Positions 34,414-48,385 are shown, numbered from the stretch's first letter. The stretch: 64,000 bases of DNA from Balamuthia mandrillaris (GCA_031835245.1 JAVKOQ010000015.1:336001-400000); one strand, 5' to 3'. Program-made: numbers and translations. The notes: a model not told the origin generated them from the letters alone.

Positions 34414-36231
34414 ATGGACCTTGTTGCTGCCATTTTATCCCTTACCATTTCTTTTCAATCATCTCCTGAGGTGCTATCATGTCGACTTGAAGATCAAAAT
34501 GATGAAAGAGAAGAGCGAAGAAGAAAAGGGATGGTTGTGCTCTCCATGCTGCCTCCCAAAAGGTGGGCCATTTGCCTGGGTGGCGTCTTTTTGTTTATGC
34601 TGTTCCTACAGTTTTTGCTCGTGTCGGAGCCGCTTGCGCCTTTCCTCGTTCGTTTTCCTAACGCTACTCGTTTCTTGGCTTTCGTCCTCTTTGCCGCCGT
34701 CTTCCTCTTCGTTTGGAGCTTTCTTTGCTTGTTTCCTCTGTTCGTCTCCCGCAACAACTTTCCATCCATATGGCGGCGGTTGTTTGCTCTCCTTATCTCT
34801 CTGCACTCCTTCTTCTCCCTGTCTGCTGTCTTCAAGAAGCTAGTGCTGCCGCACCATTACCACTCTCACTCCGTTTTCTGGACGCTCTGTTCCGTGTGCC
34901 TGGTCTCCAACTGCTTCATCCTCTTTGCTGCGGTTCTGGTGGAAGGCTCCGCCTTTCTGCTCTCCCTGTTGTGTCGGTGGTGGTGTCACAGCAAGCGGGA
35001 CACCCACAACAGCTACATCATCGAGAGCAGCAAGAGGCTTCGCACAGGGTTGATTCTCTTCCTGGTTTCGGTGTTGCTGGTGCACGCCTTGCATGAAGCC
35101 ACACGACTCCCCCCGAAAGTGGTCATCGTGGAGGTGGACATACCGGGATTGCCTTGGCAGGCTGACGGCTTCACCATTTTACAGCTTAGCGACGTGCACC
35201 TGTTGGCAGCTCCCTCTGGTTCTGGATTGTGGTCATACGACCACAAGAAAGCTTTTGTGGAGTGGATTCTTCGGTTTGTTGACAGTGAACAATGGCAAGA
35301 CATGCTTCTTTTTGCTACTGAGGACAACCCAGCCATAGAAGATAACGCAGCAGCGGAAACAAAGCAGAGGAAGAAGGAAGTGGGATTGGTGGCTTTGACA
35401 GGAGATCTGGTGGATGGCAGCGTGGAGGAGGTGGGATCGTTGGTGGCGGAGCTGGTACAACAGATACCCAACCAACATGGGGTGTTCTTTGTGCCAGGCA
35501 ACCATGAATACCATCAGCCTCCAGGAGGCCACTTTCAAAGGGACTGGATGCCTTTCTTTCGGTCCGTTGGCATACGCTCTCTTCTCAACGATGCTGTCAT
35601 CATCTCCACAACCGGCAACGATGACTGCGAAGGAGGCGGGCAAGAAGAAAAAGAAGAACAGCTGTTCGTGCTTGCCGGTGTGGATGACTATGCTGCAGTT
35701 AAGAGCGGTGGCGAAGGGCCAAACTTAACAATGGCGCTAAACGCTGTTGGCGCATCCGGCTCACACCTGCCCATCGTGCTTTTGGCGCATCGGCCTCAAA
35801 TGGTATTGATATTCCTCTCATTATCTTGATTCTCTCCTGTCCATTCACTCTTTTGCTGCTGTTTCCTTCGTGTTGGCACCGGTCCGCTCCTTTCTTTGTG
35901 TTGGCCTTTTTCCTTTGTGGTAATATAATAGGTGTACGAAGCTGCCGAGAAAGGAGCAGCTCTGCAGCTGAGCGGCCATACCCACGGCGGGCAGATCTTT
36001 CCGATGCACTTCCTTCTGTGGCTGGTGGACCCCCACTTGGCAGGTCTTTACCGCGAACCGCACCCGAGAGACAGAAGTGCAAGCAACGACCCCTACGACC
36101 TCCCGGCCATTCGCAGCAGCACGACGCTGTACGTGTCTTCGGGGGCCACCTATGGCGACCCTCCTTTGCGTTTCTTGGCCTCCTCTGAGATTGCCCTGTT
36201 CATCCTGCGAAGCCCTCACGGCAACCCGTGA
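34414..36231 (+). CDS. Membrane-anchored metallophosphoesterase (TMPPE/YkuE type)
   Basis: Two exons, 34414-35802 and 35932-36231, join in phase 0 to 562 residues. The N-terminal half has five or six hydrophobic helices. The C-terminal half is a calcineurin-like phosphoesterase with all metal-binding motifs: LSDVHLL (Asp260, His262), GDLVDG (Asp331, Asp334), GNHEY (Asn363, His364) and SGHTHGGQ (His479, His481). These coordinate a dimetal centre. The arrangement matches the animal TMPPE family and bacterial YkuE/YaeI-like enzymes, the latter acting on UDP-diacylglucosamine-like lipids; the substrate here is unknown. A start at the internal Met40 is also possible, since residues 1-39 are less conserved-looking. 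Confidence 0.92.
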
Positions 36232-36600
36232 CATACCAACAAGAAAACCATGCTTTTCGTTGGGTAAGGGCAACCAATCCCTATCAAGCTTTAATACTCG
36301 CTATATTAATGAATTACCACCAAGCAATTGCGTAACAGAAGGGTGATTACCTGGACCACGTGCGTCCATTCGATATGTGGAAAAAGACCCATAAGCACCG
36401 CGGACAGCTTTAGCTCCTGTACGTTTCTGTTCGGCACCTTAAGAAAGAAAAAGCGTAACTAGCAAACAAAAAAGAAAAAAAAAAGGGAGGAAAGCCACAA
36501 AAAAGTTGGAGAAGAAAGAAACCCTTTGCGCCAAAGAGAAAAGAGAGGGCCTTTGCTTGTTAGGTCTCCTTTCTTTTCTTTTTTGGTTTTAAAACTCGCC
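36232..36600. other. Intergenic; putative Furry promoter
   Basis: Contains A-rich stretches at 36460-36490 and a T-rich run just before the Furry ATG. No open frame of note. Confidence 0.5.
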
Positions 36601-39600
36601 ATGGCAACAACTGGCGGAGGAGACACCCCAACAACAGCTCAATCCTCAAGCCACAACGCATTCTCCTCCTCCTCCTCTTCTTCCTTGTTGGCCAGCAACT
36701 ACCGTCCTCCGTTACCATGGGAGTCCTACGACTTGGTCTCGCCGCCAGAGGCCTGCAAAACCCCTGCCCAGTACTTTGTCCACAACATCAACAAGCGCTT
36801 CGTGCAGTACCTCTCCCAACGGTTCAGGGAGTTCCAAACGCCGGCCCTCCTCGCTGACAAGGAGTCCTCCCCATCTGCAGCTGCCGGTGGCGGAGGCTTT
36901 CTGCTGGTGGAGCAATGGCGGGCGGATCCCCCAGAGGAAGGCGGGGACAGGCGCTTGCATGAGCTCTTTGAGAGCTATCGCACGGTGGCGAGGGAGGGAG
37001 GCAATCTCTCGCCCTTTGTGACGGGGATGATGGAGTGGAGGAAGGAGCGGCTGGTCAAGGGGGTGGAGCTCAGCGAGGAGTTCTTGCAGAGAATCAATAA
37101 GAGCGAGAGGGAGGATGCCATCAAGGTTCTTGCCAAGAGAAAGCAGGTTTGTAAAGCAACAGACCTGAGTAGAGTGAGAAGAGTAGGGAGAAAAGCAAGA
37201 AGGACAGAGAAGAGAGGGAAGGGAGAAGGGGAGAGAAGGAGAGAGAAAGAAAGAGAAAGAAAGAGACAGAAAGAGAATGGAAGGAGAGTGTTGACAAGAG
37301 CCGTTTTGCTGTTTGCGTATGTTGATCTTTTGTATTAACCACAACACAACAGCTATCAGTACATTATGTCTTTTGTAAAGCAGTATTAATAGGGCTGGAA
37401 ACCTGGGACAAGAAAACCAACACTCTGGCTGACACGGTTGCCGATGAGTTGGAGAACCTTTGTTTCTCTTTCTTCAACGACTCTCGGTTTGTTCTCTTCT
37501 TTGTCACTCCCCTACATTTGTTTTATGTTTACAGTTCACACTATGTAGAGCAATGTTTCAGCCCAAAGCCTCGAAGAAAAGTGGTACCACACTTGAAAAG
37601 ACTGGAAACAAGGCCGTTATCTTTTCGCTCTATGGAGAAATTCTGGGCATGCTTTCTGCATGTTTTAGGTCTCTCTTCCTCTCTCTGTCTCTGCCTATCT
37701 CTCCTCTTCAACTGTCCATCCTATTTTCTTTAGTTACAATAAGGGAAACGTAATACTGATAGTCGCGATAGGTTTAATGAGATCACAGAAAAGTTCTTCG
37801 AGATATTGGATAGAGACAGCAAATCGAAAGATAACGCTCAGTCTTTGGTTGTCATTAATGGATTGCGCTCTCTTCGACTTGATGTACTTTTACCATTCTC
37901 TTCTGATGATTGTTTTTTTGTATTGTGTGCTTACTCTTTTTTTAAAATATAGCTTCACACTCCAAAACATCAGAAAGAGTCAATAGAATTCTTGAAACAC
38001 ATTCTGGACTCCCATTTCGATGCTAAGACAAAGAAACCAGAAATCCAACTGGCCATTTGTGAACTGTTGGCCCATTGCTTCTCGCGTATGATAGAATCCA
38101 AACCGACTACTAGTACAAAAGAAGGAGGTGCAACTTCTCTCGACGAATGGGAGAGAGTTGTCTCGGAGCTCTACACCATATCTGAAGCTTTCTTCAAGAA
38201 ACACAAAAGCGTTGGGGTAATATTGCTCTCCTTTTTTTTTGGGTTGTTGTTTTGTGGCTCTCTTAGCTTAACGTTATACCAAATAGATAATGTACATGTT
38301 TCAAACCTCTGCAATTTGCGTTGGTCCTGCAAAGCGCTTTGACGAAAGCCTAAAACCCCTTCTTTCGAGCTTGCTCAAATGCATCAAACCGGGAGAAAAG
38401 CACAAAACAGTAGCCCTCGAATGTGTCTACAAGTTGTTGCTGACCATCTTAATTCAAAAAGACAAGAAACAGTTTGAGGAGTACGCGAGGCTCATAGCGG
38501 AGAAACTTTTTCCTAAACAAAAGAAAAAGGAGATAATATCGGCAAACGAGGATGCCTTGGATATCATTGTTGATATCATCAACTTAATTTCGGTGTCTGA
38601 GCTGGAATTTGCAGCCCAAAACATCGTTGTTTCGTCATTGAAGGAAGAAACCATTCCTGAGTACGTTTTGCTCTCCTTTATTTTTCTTGAGATATATTTA
38701 TTTATTAGAAATTATTTTTTTTGCTGTCTTTTCACTAACATTTTGCTCTTCTTTATGTTGTGTTTTGAAGGCGAACGATGGTGGGTTTGTTGGCATTCAA
38801 CGCGATTACAGATCGTTTAGGCATAGACTCCTCCGGTGATGCCTCCTTCGAATCTCAGAATATGGCCGACTCCATCAGCGATTACGCTCGCGGCAAGAAA
38901 GCAGGCAAAGGAGGTGCTGCTCTCTACGAAGCAAAAGGAAAGTCCGGTTTGAGCTACTCCTCCTTCAGCCTCAATCGATCCTTTCGTAAAGACACGCTGA
39001 AGAGAAGGGCCGAGTTGGCTTTGCTCAAGCTCAGCCGTAAAGATGAAGAGAAGATGATAGTGGATGATTTTCTCAAAGGTGTGAGCAAGAGCTTGGACGC
39101 TATTTTGCTGAACTTGGACAATCTCTTTGGACATTTCTTGCACATCGACCCCAAGTATAGTGGTAAAAACATTCAAGGTATTTTTTTCCTTTTATTTTTT
39201 CTTCTTCGTTCTGTCTGTTTCTGTTTCTCTCTCTCTCTCTCTCTCTCTCTTGACTCTTTCTTACGGTCACTTAATCATTGTTTCATGCTATTATACATCC
39301 GGTCCATTTAAAAGATCTTGTGAGCAAAACAGCAGCATCTCAGTTGACAGTCCTTCACACGGTCCTCTCCAGTCTCCGTAGAGCTCTTCCAGATCAATTG
39401 CCACCACTCGACTTGTTTGCTTTGCTCTCCAAGTACACCCTTCACGTCGATAAAGTGGTGAGCAGAGAAGCATTCGGCGTGTTGCAGCACATCATGAAGG
39501 CTTTGCCATCCCGACGCACTATATTGATGGAACAGTTCTCCATATTTACTCGCAGCATTCCTGATACTGCTGCCAACCAAAAGTATCTCAAAAAAGCTTT

Positions 39601-42600
39601 GAAGTTGGTTCGTAATTATTCTGTTTCCGATAATTACCTTCTTTTTTCGGTGCTGACCATGATACTTATTCTGGTCTTACCTTCAGCTTAAAGCCTTGCT
39701 GGAAGAGTGGAGAATGTTGGCAAAGGAGGGTGAAGGTGACGAAGGCCGTAAAGCAAATGCTTACCTTAACTATGTATGTTCTCTCTCTGTCTCTCCCTCT
39801 TTCAATGATGTGGTCTCTTGGTTTGACATCATTATGTTCTTGGTCTTTTGTTTTTTTGTGTTTTAAAAGGCATCCCAAGACCCTTCCTCAAAGTTCTCAG
39901 AGGCACAAGTGGAAGGCACTGCATTAATCTTCCTTTGCAGTGCTTTTCCTGATGTCAGGTACTTCTTTTGCGTTTCTCCCTGTGCTGGAAAGCAGAAACT
40001 AAACTCCAAATGATATCTTGAAAACACCAGAGGACTTGCAGCTAGCATACTGAGATTAGTACATGAGCTGAACAAGACGTTACCACCAAGACTTGCCACT
40101 TCCAACAAAACTCTCATCACCACTTTGAGAGAACACCAACACGACCTGTTTGTACAAAGCTCAATTGACCCAACTGCTACTCCCCCACCTCACTTTACTG
40201 GTCGCAAAGTTCGTGCTTTCTTCTTCTCCTTATGCTTACCCTTATTCTTCTATGGTTTCTACTCATGTATGAATTAATGCTATTTCGCAAATAGACACAG
40301 GAAGAAACAACGCATAATCGCGAAGCTGCGGAAGGGGACTGGGAAGAAGGAGGCAACGCTAAGATTCAAGAGATGAAGGACTTGATCCTTGGCGTGTTCT
40401 CTTCTCCTGAACTCGTGAAAGAACAACAGGATCGCTGGTCGAGAACCTTAGCTCGTTTGGTGATAGTGGCATTGGGCTTCTCTCCAGATTCCATTTCTAT
40501 AGCATTTCAAGCCATCGCTGTACGTTTGTCGCAAGTTCAGAGCTTGGCTGAAAGTGCTGCATCGAGCTTTGCTTCCAGCAAAGACACTTCTTTCTCTTCC
40601 TCTGGGGGTGGAGGTAGCAGTAGTGCTGGAGGAAGCTCTACTTCTATGATAAGCCCAAGAAGTGGTTCTCAACCTGTGTCTCCCATTATGGCCCAGCTTG
40701 AGAGTTCTGGTGTGTTGCTTGCTCCTTTTCTTTCTTTCTATTTTGTGGTTATTTTTCGCTATGTTTCTTGTCTTTAATTTTACTCATTCTTCCTTATTCT
40801 ACTTGGTTCTTCCACACTTTTTGTTTACTATCATGCCTTTATTAATATGCGTGTTTTATACAGGGAACTATAAAGCCAGAGGACCATGTGATGCCAATAT
40901 TATTCTATGGCGAAACTATTCTGTGGTATTGTGTGCAGCATGTGCAGCTTGTGGCAGCCCAGAAGGAGATACCTCATCATTCACCATCTTTGAACGCTTG
41001 CTATCCTTTATAAAGAAGGACAAGCTACTCCGTCGTAACGTTACACTGGTTAGTTTTACTTTTCTTTTGTTTTTGCATTTAAACAACACAAAGAGCTAAT
41101 GGTGAGCTAGGCATTATCGTTTGTGCAACCGAGTATATTTCCAGTCCTTTTCGACCGATTGGAAAACTACGACAAAGAAGTCGGTTCGTTGCAACAAAAA
41201 CTATCGAAGGGCAAAGTCAAACTCGCTGACGCACAATTCATCTACGAGATGTCATGTAAATACATTTCTTTCTTTATGGTTTTTTTTGTGATACTTTTTG
41301 TTAATTGGCCGATTTTATCAAACAGTGATATCCAGAATTGCGGCATCTGCTTTGGAAGCAAATACTGTAACGCAGCATTCAATTCAACGATATGTAACTT
41401 GGATAAAGGTAAACTTTTGAACAATCTCAAACAACTTTCATTTTCTCACTTTACTCTTCTTTTTTAAAAAACAACTCGCAGCAAACTCAAGAGTACTTGA
41501 TAGCTATGCTCTCAGAAGGAGACGCTTTTCCCTCCTCTCTCCTCCAAAAACTTCGTTTCAACTTCTTTTCAACTGTGTACCACATTCTTCCCATTGTTCA
41601 CTCCGTAATGCCTTCTGCCTCGTCCGAGCAAACACAATCACAACAGCTCAGTCAAGTTATCGATAAGAAGTACAGAAAAGACATGTTTGTCTTTCTCTCC
41701 ACCTACTGCGGGCACGCCTCCGACTTTCTCAAAACGGCTGTCTCTCAATCTGCTCTCAATTTAGAGACTCCCCGGTCTTCTCGCTCCTCCAACAAAAACT
41801 CCAACAATACGTTGCGTGGTCGTTCCTCTTCTTCTGCTTCTGCTGCTGAGAAACTTATCCGCTTGGAACGGGCTGTTCAGTATTCAGCGTTGGAAGCGAT
41901 GGCAGCCCTTCTGTTGGGAGAGTCGTTCTACGAAGAGACCGTCGCTCACGACAAGAAAGGCCCGCTCTTTGGGTGGTTGACGGAGTTGTTCCGGAGCAGC
42001 GATGAACAAGTGCATCGCATTGGTCACAATGCCATGGAATTGTATTTACACGACAACGCAGATCAAGCCAAAGACCTCTTTCATGCTTGTGCTGACTTGG
42101 TACGTTATGTTTCGTTCTACGATAACTTTCTTTTTTAAAAACATTAACAATTTTCTATTTGATATTAAACCACAAAAAGTGTTATGATGAACATACCTAT
42201 ATAGCAAAAGGCTATTTCTTGCTTGCCTCGTGGATACTTCTTCATCACGACTTTGCATTCTCATTGCCATTGGTGCTTAACCTTTGCCTTACTAAGATGA
42301 GCAGCGATGACTTTGCAGTTCGCGACATGGCGTTGAAGCTTCTCGCTCATGCAACTCAAACTGATAAATACTCTATCTCACCAACGCCTGCTATTCAGGA
42401 TACCAGCCTCTCCCTTCTGGTTTGTTTATTCGTTTTTGTATCTTTGTTATATTTCCTGCTAACAAACGTTTTAAATACCTAGTATAAACTATCAGGCATG
42501 TTGGCAGAAGACCATGCAGAACTAGCCTCCGCAGTGGCGCATGGCATTTGGCAACGCATCACCACCACCAAGGCTCATCATCTCACGATGCTGTTCTACA

Positions 42601-45600
42601 TGCCACCATGGTTGCAGACTATCGACTTGGCTGCGTTGAAGTCCGACTCGTTGAAACACTTTTTGCAGAGATTGGCTGTCATCACGCTGAAGTATGGCAA
42701 AGAGCAGGCTCTGTTGGTGGAAAAGCTGTGGACTTCTTTGGCGCACGATAATTCGAGCAACATTGCATTGATGTTGGATTGGTTGTTGACCACTGCTATT
42801 GAAACGGTATTTTTTTTTTTTGTTGTTTTGTTTTTTTGTCGTTAATCTTTTTTCTTTCATTTTGTATTTTCCTAACGTTAAATCAACTATGTAGAGAAAT
42901 GAAGTGTTTTTCACAGTAGCCATTAAGATATCGGTGGCTCTGGCCAGAGTTGACGAAAAACGAACTATAGAAAAGCTCGTAACAAATCTTCATGACACTG
43001 TTCCTTTCGTATTGAACTCAAATGAGGATGATGAACAAAGCGAAAGCGAAGCAGATGAAGATAGATCATTAACGGAAAGCGGAGGAGGAAGTGGACAAGG
43101 CGAAGAGACAGACAAGAAGAGAAGTCTGAAACTCCCCACAAGAAGAGCAAAGAAGAAAGATAAAGAAAAGGAAAAGGAAGAAAAGGACAAAGCAGTGGAC
43201 AAAGAGAAGAAAGAAAAGGCGGCGGAGGCAGAGGCGGAAAGCGCAGCTTCTCTTGGTGTATGGAGCTTCAAGAAGTTGTTTGCGGTGAACCTTAAGACCC
43301 CTCATAACCTATCCAAAAGCCATGTCGCTCTTGTACTCTTTTCCTTTCTTCTTTCTTTCCTTTGTTCTTTGTCCCTTTCTTAGCTAACATTCTTCCTTCT
43401 CCTGTTAAGGGCATGATGAGTGAACTAGTGGCAGAGCATACAGAAGAGGCTTCCACTCATGTGGCGACGTTGTTACATTGCGCGTTCATGGGATTGGACT
43501 CCGAGATACCCATTTTTCTGTCTTATTGCAAACGTCTCTTGGTCGTGCTACTGCATTCTCTTGTTGCTCATCATGGTTTGTTTCATCCTCTCCTTGTTTT
43601 CTTTTCTTGGCTCTTATTTCTCCTTCTTTGTCATGTTGTTGACTTGTTCTCACTTGAAAATAAACAGATGGACATTTATCGCCTGACTCAGAAGCATCAA
43701 CTCTCATCTCCCAAATCACCGGTCAACCTTCCACCTCCAAGTTGTGGAAGAACGAGGACATCACCAAAGACAACCTGGAAATTGGCAGCACCAAAGAGCT
43801 TCAGCGATGGGTGGGCCACGTTCTGTCCGCCCTCTCCCCTTTGCTCCCCGATTTAGTGCAACGATGGAGCAAGGAGGCCTTGCTCTGGGCCTCTCGTATT
43901 GGCCGCGTCCCGCCACACTTTGTCTATCGCTCATTCCAAATCTACAGAGCATTGGCGCCTTGTTTAGACTTGGAGGCGGTTACAGTCTGTCTTGCTACTC
44001 TCTACAAGCATGAGGACAAACGACCCAAAGGAAGAATTGGCCTGGCTATCGACATCATGCAAACGCTGATGGTGGCTATCGAGCAAACGCCCAAAGAAAC
44101 TTTACTGCGCTTCCCGCAGGTCTTTTGGGGCATTGCTGCGTTGCTTTATACCGACTACGAGGGAGAGTTTCTATATGCGACTCGCGTGATGTTGAGCTAT
44201 CTGCGAAAGATGACGATGGATGAAGACGATGAAGTAAATTACAAAAACAGGAAGAAAGGATGGGAGGAAACTTTGTTGGAACATCTTCCAAGCAATCGTG
44301 TTCCTCCGTTTGTTGGACTACAGCCTGTTTTGTTGAAAGGATTAACGTCAAAGGCTACCGTGCAGGACACTATCATCGCGTTCCAACACCTCGCTTTTCA
44401 ATTGCCCTCTTCTCCATCTTTTGACCGTTTGGTGGAACCTTCTTTATCTTCATCCTCATCTTCCACGTCCAACAGAAGATATTTATCAACCCTCTTGGCT
44501 CTCACTCCTCACCTGCTTGTTAATATGACTACCACTGCTGCCGCGCAAAGACAAACGGATGAACAAGAGCAAGAACGAGAACAGAAAGAAGAGGACGACG
44601 AAGACAGCAACCGCGGCAACAGGGACAAGGAAGAACTCGCTCCAATGGACCTTTGCATCTCTCTTTCTAACCTCTTCACATCGACTGGATTCTCGGAGAT
44701 GGCAGCCATTTTTCACAAACTTAGCACCTCTCCCGCCTTTCCTTCTGTTTCGCTGCCATCCTCTCCCGTAAACTCTGCCAACTCCTCTCCCATTCCCTCC
44801 GTTCCAGGAACTCTCAAGTTCTCTTCTTCTCTTTCTTCTTCTTCTTCATCCGCTTCCTCCTCTGTGTACAATAACGAATTGGAGTTTTTGATGGAATGGG
44901 CACCGCTCATAGCGCGCCGATTCTTCCCTTCGGAGGAGCTCGACACGTTCTCGCTGTTGATGGAGATGTTGGATCTTGGTCCCGCTCGTTATCATCGTGT
45001 GTTGTTGTGGATCATTTACAGCCTCTTGCAGCAGGTAGATTGGAGCAAGTCTAAGCTTCGTCACCTTGGCACTGGTCTCTTTGCTCCTGTTGCCAAACAT
45101 TTAGGTTTGTTTCTCCTTCTTGTTTTCTTTTTTCTTTCCCTTCTCTTCTTCTCTTACTTCTTTCATTCTTCACTTGTTTGTACTTATCTGTCTGACCTTT
45201 TCTTTCAAACGAAAAACAGAGGGACGTTTGTGGCGAGAGGCAATGGCAGTGATGCAAGTGGCTGTTCGAGGAAGCTCCTCTCTTCCCTCCGTCAACATAG
45301 TGGGTATGGAGCAATCCACAGAGCTTCCCAACGTTCTCGCCGAGATGGAAGCCCCCTCCAGAACATGGAACATCGACGACTCGCCCTCTACTTCTTCCAC
45401 CACCAACAAAAACGATCCACGTAAGTCGCCTCAGCAACGGTCCAACAAAGGAAGGCAGTATGTGAGCCATTCTTTGTATCAAGTTTTATCCACTCTGGAA
45501 GGAGGAGGCAGCAACGAGTACATGAAGAAGTTGGCCAAACCTTCGCATCCTCCCGTTTCTTGGCAACTGAGGAAGCACGCCACGGGCGCTCATGTGGAAG

Positions 45601-46028
45601 AAGTGATCACCTCTTCTTCATCGTCATCACCGTTGAGAAAAGAACAGAACAGAAAAACTTCTCCAAGGAAAGCCACAGCCACGAAACCAGAGAAGAAAAA
45701 GAAGAGGAAGTCAACGTCGACTCAGAAAAAGAAAAAGGAGAAGAACAAGATAAAAGCAAGCGATGCTGAACCACCGAAGCAAAAGGAGAAAACAACGACG
45801 AAAGAGCAACAACAACAGCAGCAGAACAAAGTAAAAGAAAAAGGTGGAGAAGAAGAAACGGAAGGAGCAACTGCTGTCGATGTTACCTCTCCAACATTCC
45901 AACAATCGACGGACGAGGGAACGGTTTCCTCGTTGATCGTGGCAAGCTCGGATGAGGAGAACGAGGAATCAGAGCCGGAATTTGAGGAAGAAGAGGAGCC
46001 CGACGAGGTGGAGAGTTGGGAAATCTAA
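36601..46028 (+). CDS. FRY: Furry/Tao3/Mor2 cell-morphogenesis scaffold
   Basis: Twenty-two exons, from 36601-37146 to 45220-46028, join in frame to about 2493 residues; the largest exon is 43668-45104. Furry proteins are giant HEAT-like scaffolds that activate NDR/LATS-family kinases with Mob proteins in polarised growth and cell separation. Evidence includes the N-terminal cell-morphogenesis region (QYLSQRFREFQTPALLADKE, AMFQPKASKKSG, YGEILGMLSACF), the block FDESLKPLLSSLLKCIKPGE, the hallmark HHLTMLFYMPPWLQTIDL (animal RQxMLxYLLPWLxNIEL), LLHCAFMGLDSEIPIFLSYC and KLWKNEDITKDNL followed by VYRSFQIYRALAP. Length compares with yeast Tao3 (about 2400) and human FRY (about 3000). Inserts are Ser- or Lys/Glu-rich. 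The tail after about residue 2300 is a charged low-complexity stretch. Exon 2 and 19 donors were chosen by phase. Confidence 0.92.
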
Positions 46029-46205
46029 TGCCTGTCTTTTTTATTCTCTCTCTTTTAAACTTGCATTTTGTTGCGTCTAACGTTCTCCCTCTCCTATCTC
46101 TCTAGTGCTTCTCCCTCTCCTATCTCTCTCTCTCTCTCTTCTCTCTCATCTCTCATCTCTCTTTTCTCTCATCTCTCGTCTCTCTTCTCTTTCGCTCCTC
46201 TCCAG

Positions 46206-46231
46206 GTCGTCATGGTTTTTGTCATGACGAC
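46206..46231 (+). promoter_or_regulatory. Perfect 9-base inverted repeat upstream of the sulfotransferase gene
   Basis: GTCGTCATG at 46206-46214 and CATGACGAC at 46223-46231 are exact reverse complements separated by 8 bases, 67 bases before the ATG. A related palindrome lies upstream of GPATCH11. Confidence 0.4.
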
Positions 46232-46297
46232 GCGGAGAATTCCATGTCGTCCTGAAGAACGTTGGACTCCCCAAAAAAAAAAAAAAAAAGAACAAAG

Positions 46298-48385
46298 ATG
46301 GAAGAAAGGAGCAGCGAAGAAGGCGGTAATGATCCGCTTTCACCAGCCCTCCATGAGCTAGTGCTTCGACAGGAGGAGGAGGAGGAACGTTCTCCTCCCT
46401 CTGAAGAAGCTTCTTCGCTCCCCATCTCCAGTGCTAACGAAGAGCCGCGTTTCCTTCTTGCTGGCGAAGAGGTGGGGAGGAGGAAGACGGTCGCTTTGGC
46501 GAGCTATCCTCGGTCCGGCAACTCTCTTTTGCGCTCCCTGTTGGAGAGGATGACCGGTTTCATCACTGGTAGCGACAGTAGGCCCACGAGGGACCTCAGC
46601 CGAAAGTTGGCGAAAGCTGGACTGAAAGGAGAGGGCGTCGTTGAGCCGGACAAGGTCTGGATTGTAAAGACCCATTTCCCCGAGAGGCTTGGTACTTACT
46701 TGCTTGCTCCTTCCTCTCCCTTCTTCCGTCCTTCTTCCTTGCTTGCTTGCTTGCTTTTCTGCTTTGTGACACATGCAATGTCGTACGTAGGCTGGAAGCC
46801 ATTCAAGGCAGAGAAGGTGATACTGTTGGTGCGAAACCCGTTTGATTGCATCGACAGCTACTTCAACATGGCGCTCACTCGCACGCACACTGACAGCATC
46901 GCGGAGAGCGAATACGATCGCCTAAAGGAGCTATGGACGAAGCGGGTCGAGGAGGAAGCTGAGGTTTATCTCTTTCTCTCTCTTTTCTCTTTTCTCTTGC
47001 TCCATTATATTCTTTCTCTTCTCTGTGATTGCCGTTCCTCTCATTCTCACCTCTTTGCTGCTGTTGAGTTTTCATGTTTGTTTACGTTATTTAACTCAAA
47101 ACAAAGGTATGGCACCGGTTTCACGACTACTGGCATCGGACGAGCGCACACAGCCAAGTACCAATGTTGGTAGTACGCTACGAAGACTTACTACTTGATC
47201 GCAAATCCACCCTTTGCTCCATCGCTGCCTTTCTTCAAGATGTTTCAAATGGTGTCTTATCTTCGTTATTTAGTCTTTCTCTTTTCTTGTTCTGTTGCTC
47301 TTCTTCTCCTTACAACCCTTCTTTACTAACGAATAAGATTATTCTAATGCTCATAACAGGAGAAGTTTATAGCTACGAACAGCGGCTAGGACAAATGTTA
47401 GCTGAGGAGACAGAACAACAAAACAAAGGCAATGTCTACAAACCTCGCGTAGGAGGCATTGGCAAGAGCCTGAAACACTATTCTTTAGAACAACGGCAAC
47501 TTGTTTTGCGTGTCACCTTTGAGCAACGGTTCTCTCTCTGTCTCTGTCTCTGTCTCTGTCTCTGTCTCTGTCTCTGTCTCTGTCTCTGTCTCTCTGTCTC
47601 TCTGTCTCTCTGTCTCTCTGTCTCTCTGTCTCTCTGTCTCTCTGTCTCTCTGTCTCTCTGTCTCTCTGTCTCTCTGTCTCTCTGTCTCTCTCTCTCTGTC
47701 CCTGTCCCTGTTATAACTCTCTTCCTCTTCATTCAGAAACAAGCTAGGATATACAGATGAGTTTTTCGAAACCCTCCCTGCTTTCCATCGTTCTCCCGAA
47801 GAGCTATTGGGAGCAGAGGAGGACCAACGAAGACAGCAACTAGAACGTTGGAAAGACGAGGTGAAGCGGTATCTCTTCCGTTCTACATCAGGTGACTCTA
47901 CTTCGTCAGACCTGAATCCTCCTCTTTTTCCTCCTTCTCCTACCCAACCACCAACATCGACAAAGAAAGTTGAATCACAAAACGAAGATGATGACAAAAA
48001 TGAACCGGACGATGAACCAAGCACTCTCCCCACAACACGAGAAGAAACAGGAAGAGGACGAGGACGAGGCCAAAGAGGAACGAGAGGAATGAAACCAAGA
48101 GGAAGAGGAGACATGCGACCATATGGCCAAAAATGGTCGCAACATCAAAACATGAGAGAATTGGTGTTAAACAGAACGTGGGGGGTCAGAGATATGAATG
48201 AGGAAGACCCGTTTGGCAGAGGCATGAAATGGAGCGAACCTCTCCTGGGCACTGTTCTTACCCAGCAAGCTCAGCGGCTGGCAGAAGAAGAAGCCATCAA
48301 GCAAGAACTTTTGTTGGAGTTGCAGCTGCGGCTTTACGATGACGAAGAGAGGGAGAAAGTTGAAGAGAAGGAACGTTTGACATAA
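46298..48385 (+). CDS. Sulfotransferase (WSCD-like)
   Basis: Five exons (46298-46691, 46791-46963, 47107-47251, 47360-47528, 47737-48385) join to 509 residues. PAPS-dependent sulfotransferase signatures are present: the 5'-phosphosulfate loop VALASYPRSGNSLLRSLLER, the TGFITGS segment, VWIVKTHFP, the 3'-phosphate site LLVRNPFDCIDSYFN and VVRYEDLLLDRKSTL. The order and sequence resemble the WSCD1/2 group. The C-terminal third is unrelated: a Pro/Ser/acidic region, then GRGRGRGQRGTRG and a Glu-rich helix. No signal peptide or membrane helix is visible, so it looks cytosolic unless an upstream exon is missed. ATG 46298 follows an A run. The acceptor substrate is unknown. Confidence 0.9.
47529..47706 (+). 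repeat. (CTCTGT)n changing to (CTCTCTGT)n in sulfotransferase intron 4
   Basis: The intron begins with about ten 6-base units and then switches to about eleven 8-base units that differ by one extra CT. It is sense-strand CT-rich and directly follows the donor. Confidence 0.9.

Noticed and set aside
47478-47732. Arg/Gln/Glu-Thr-Asp repeat protein on the minus strand
   Set aside because: It is the translation of the CTCTGT microsatellite inside a sulfotransferase intron.
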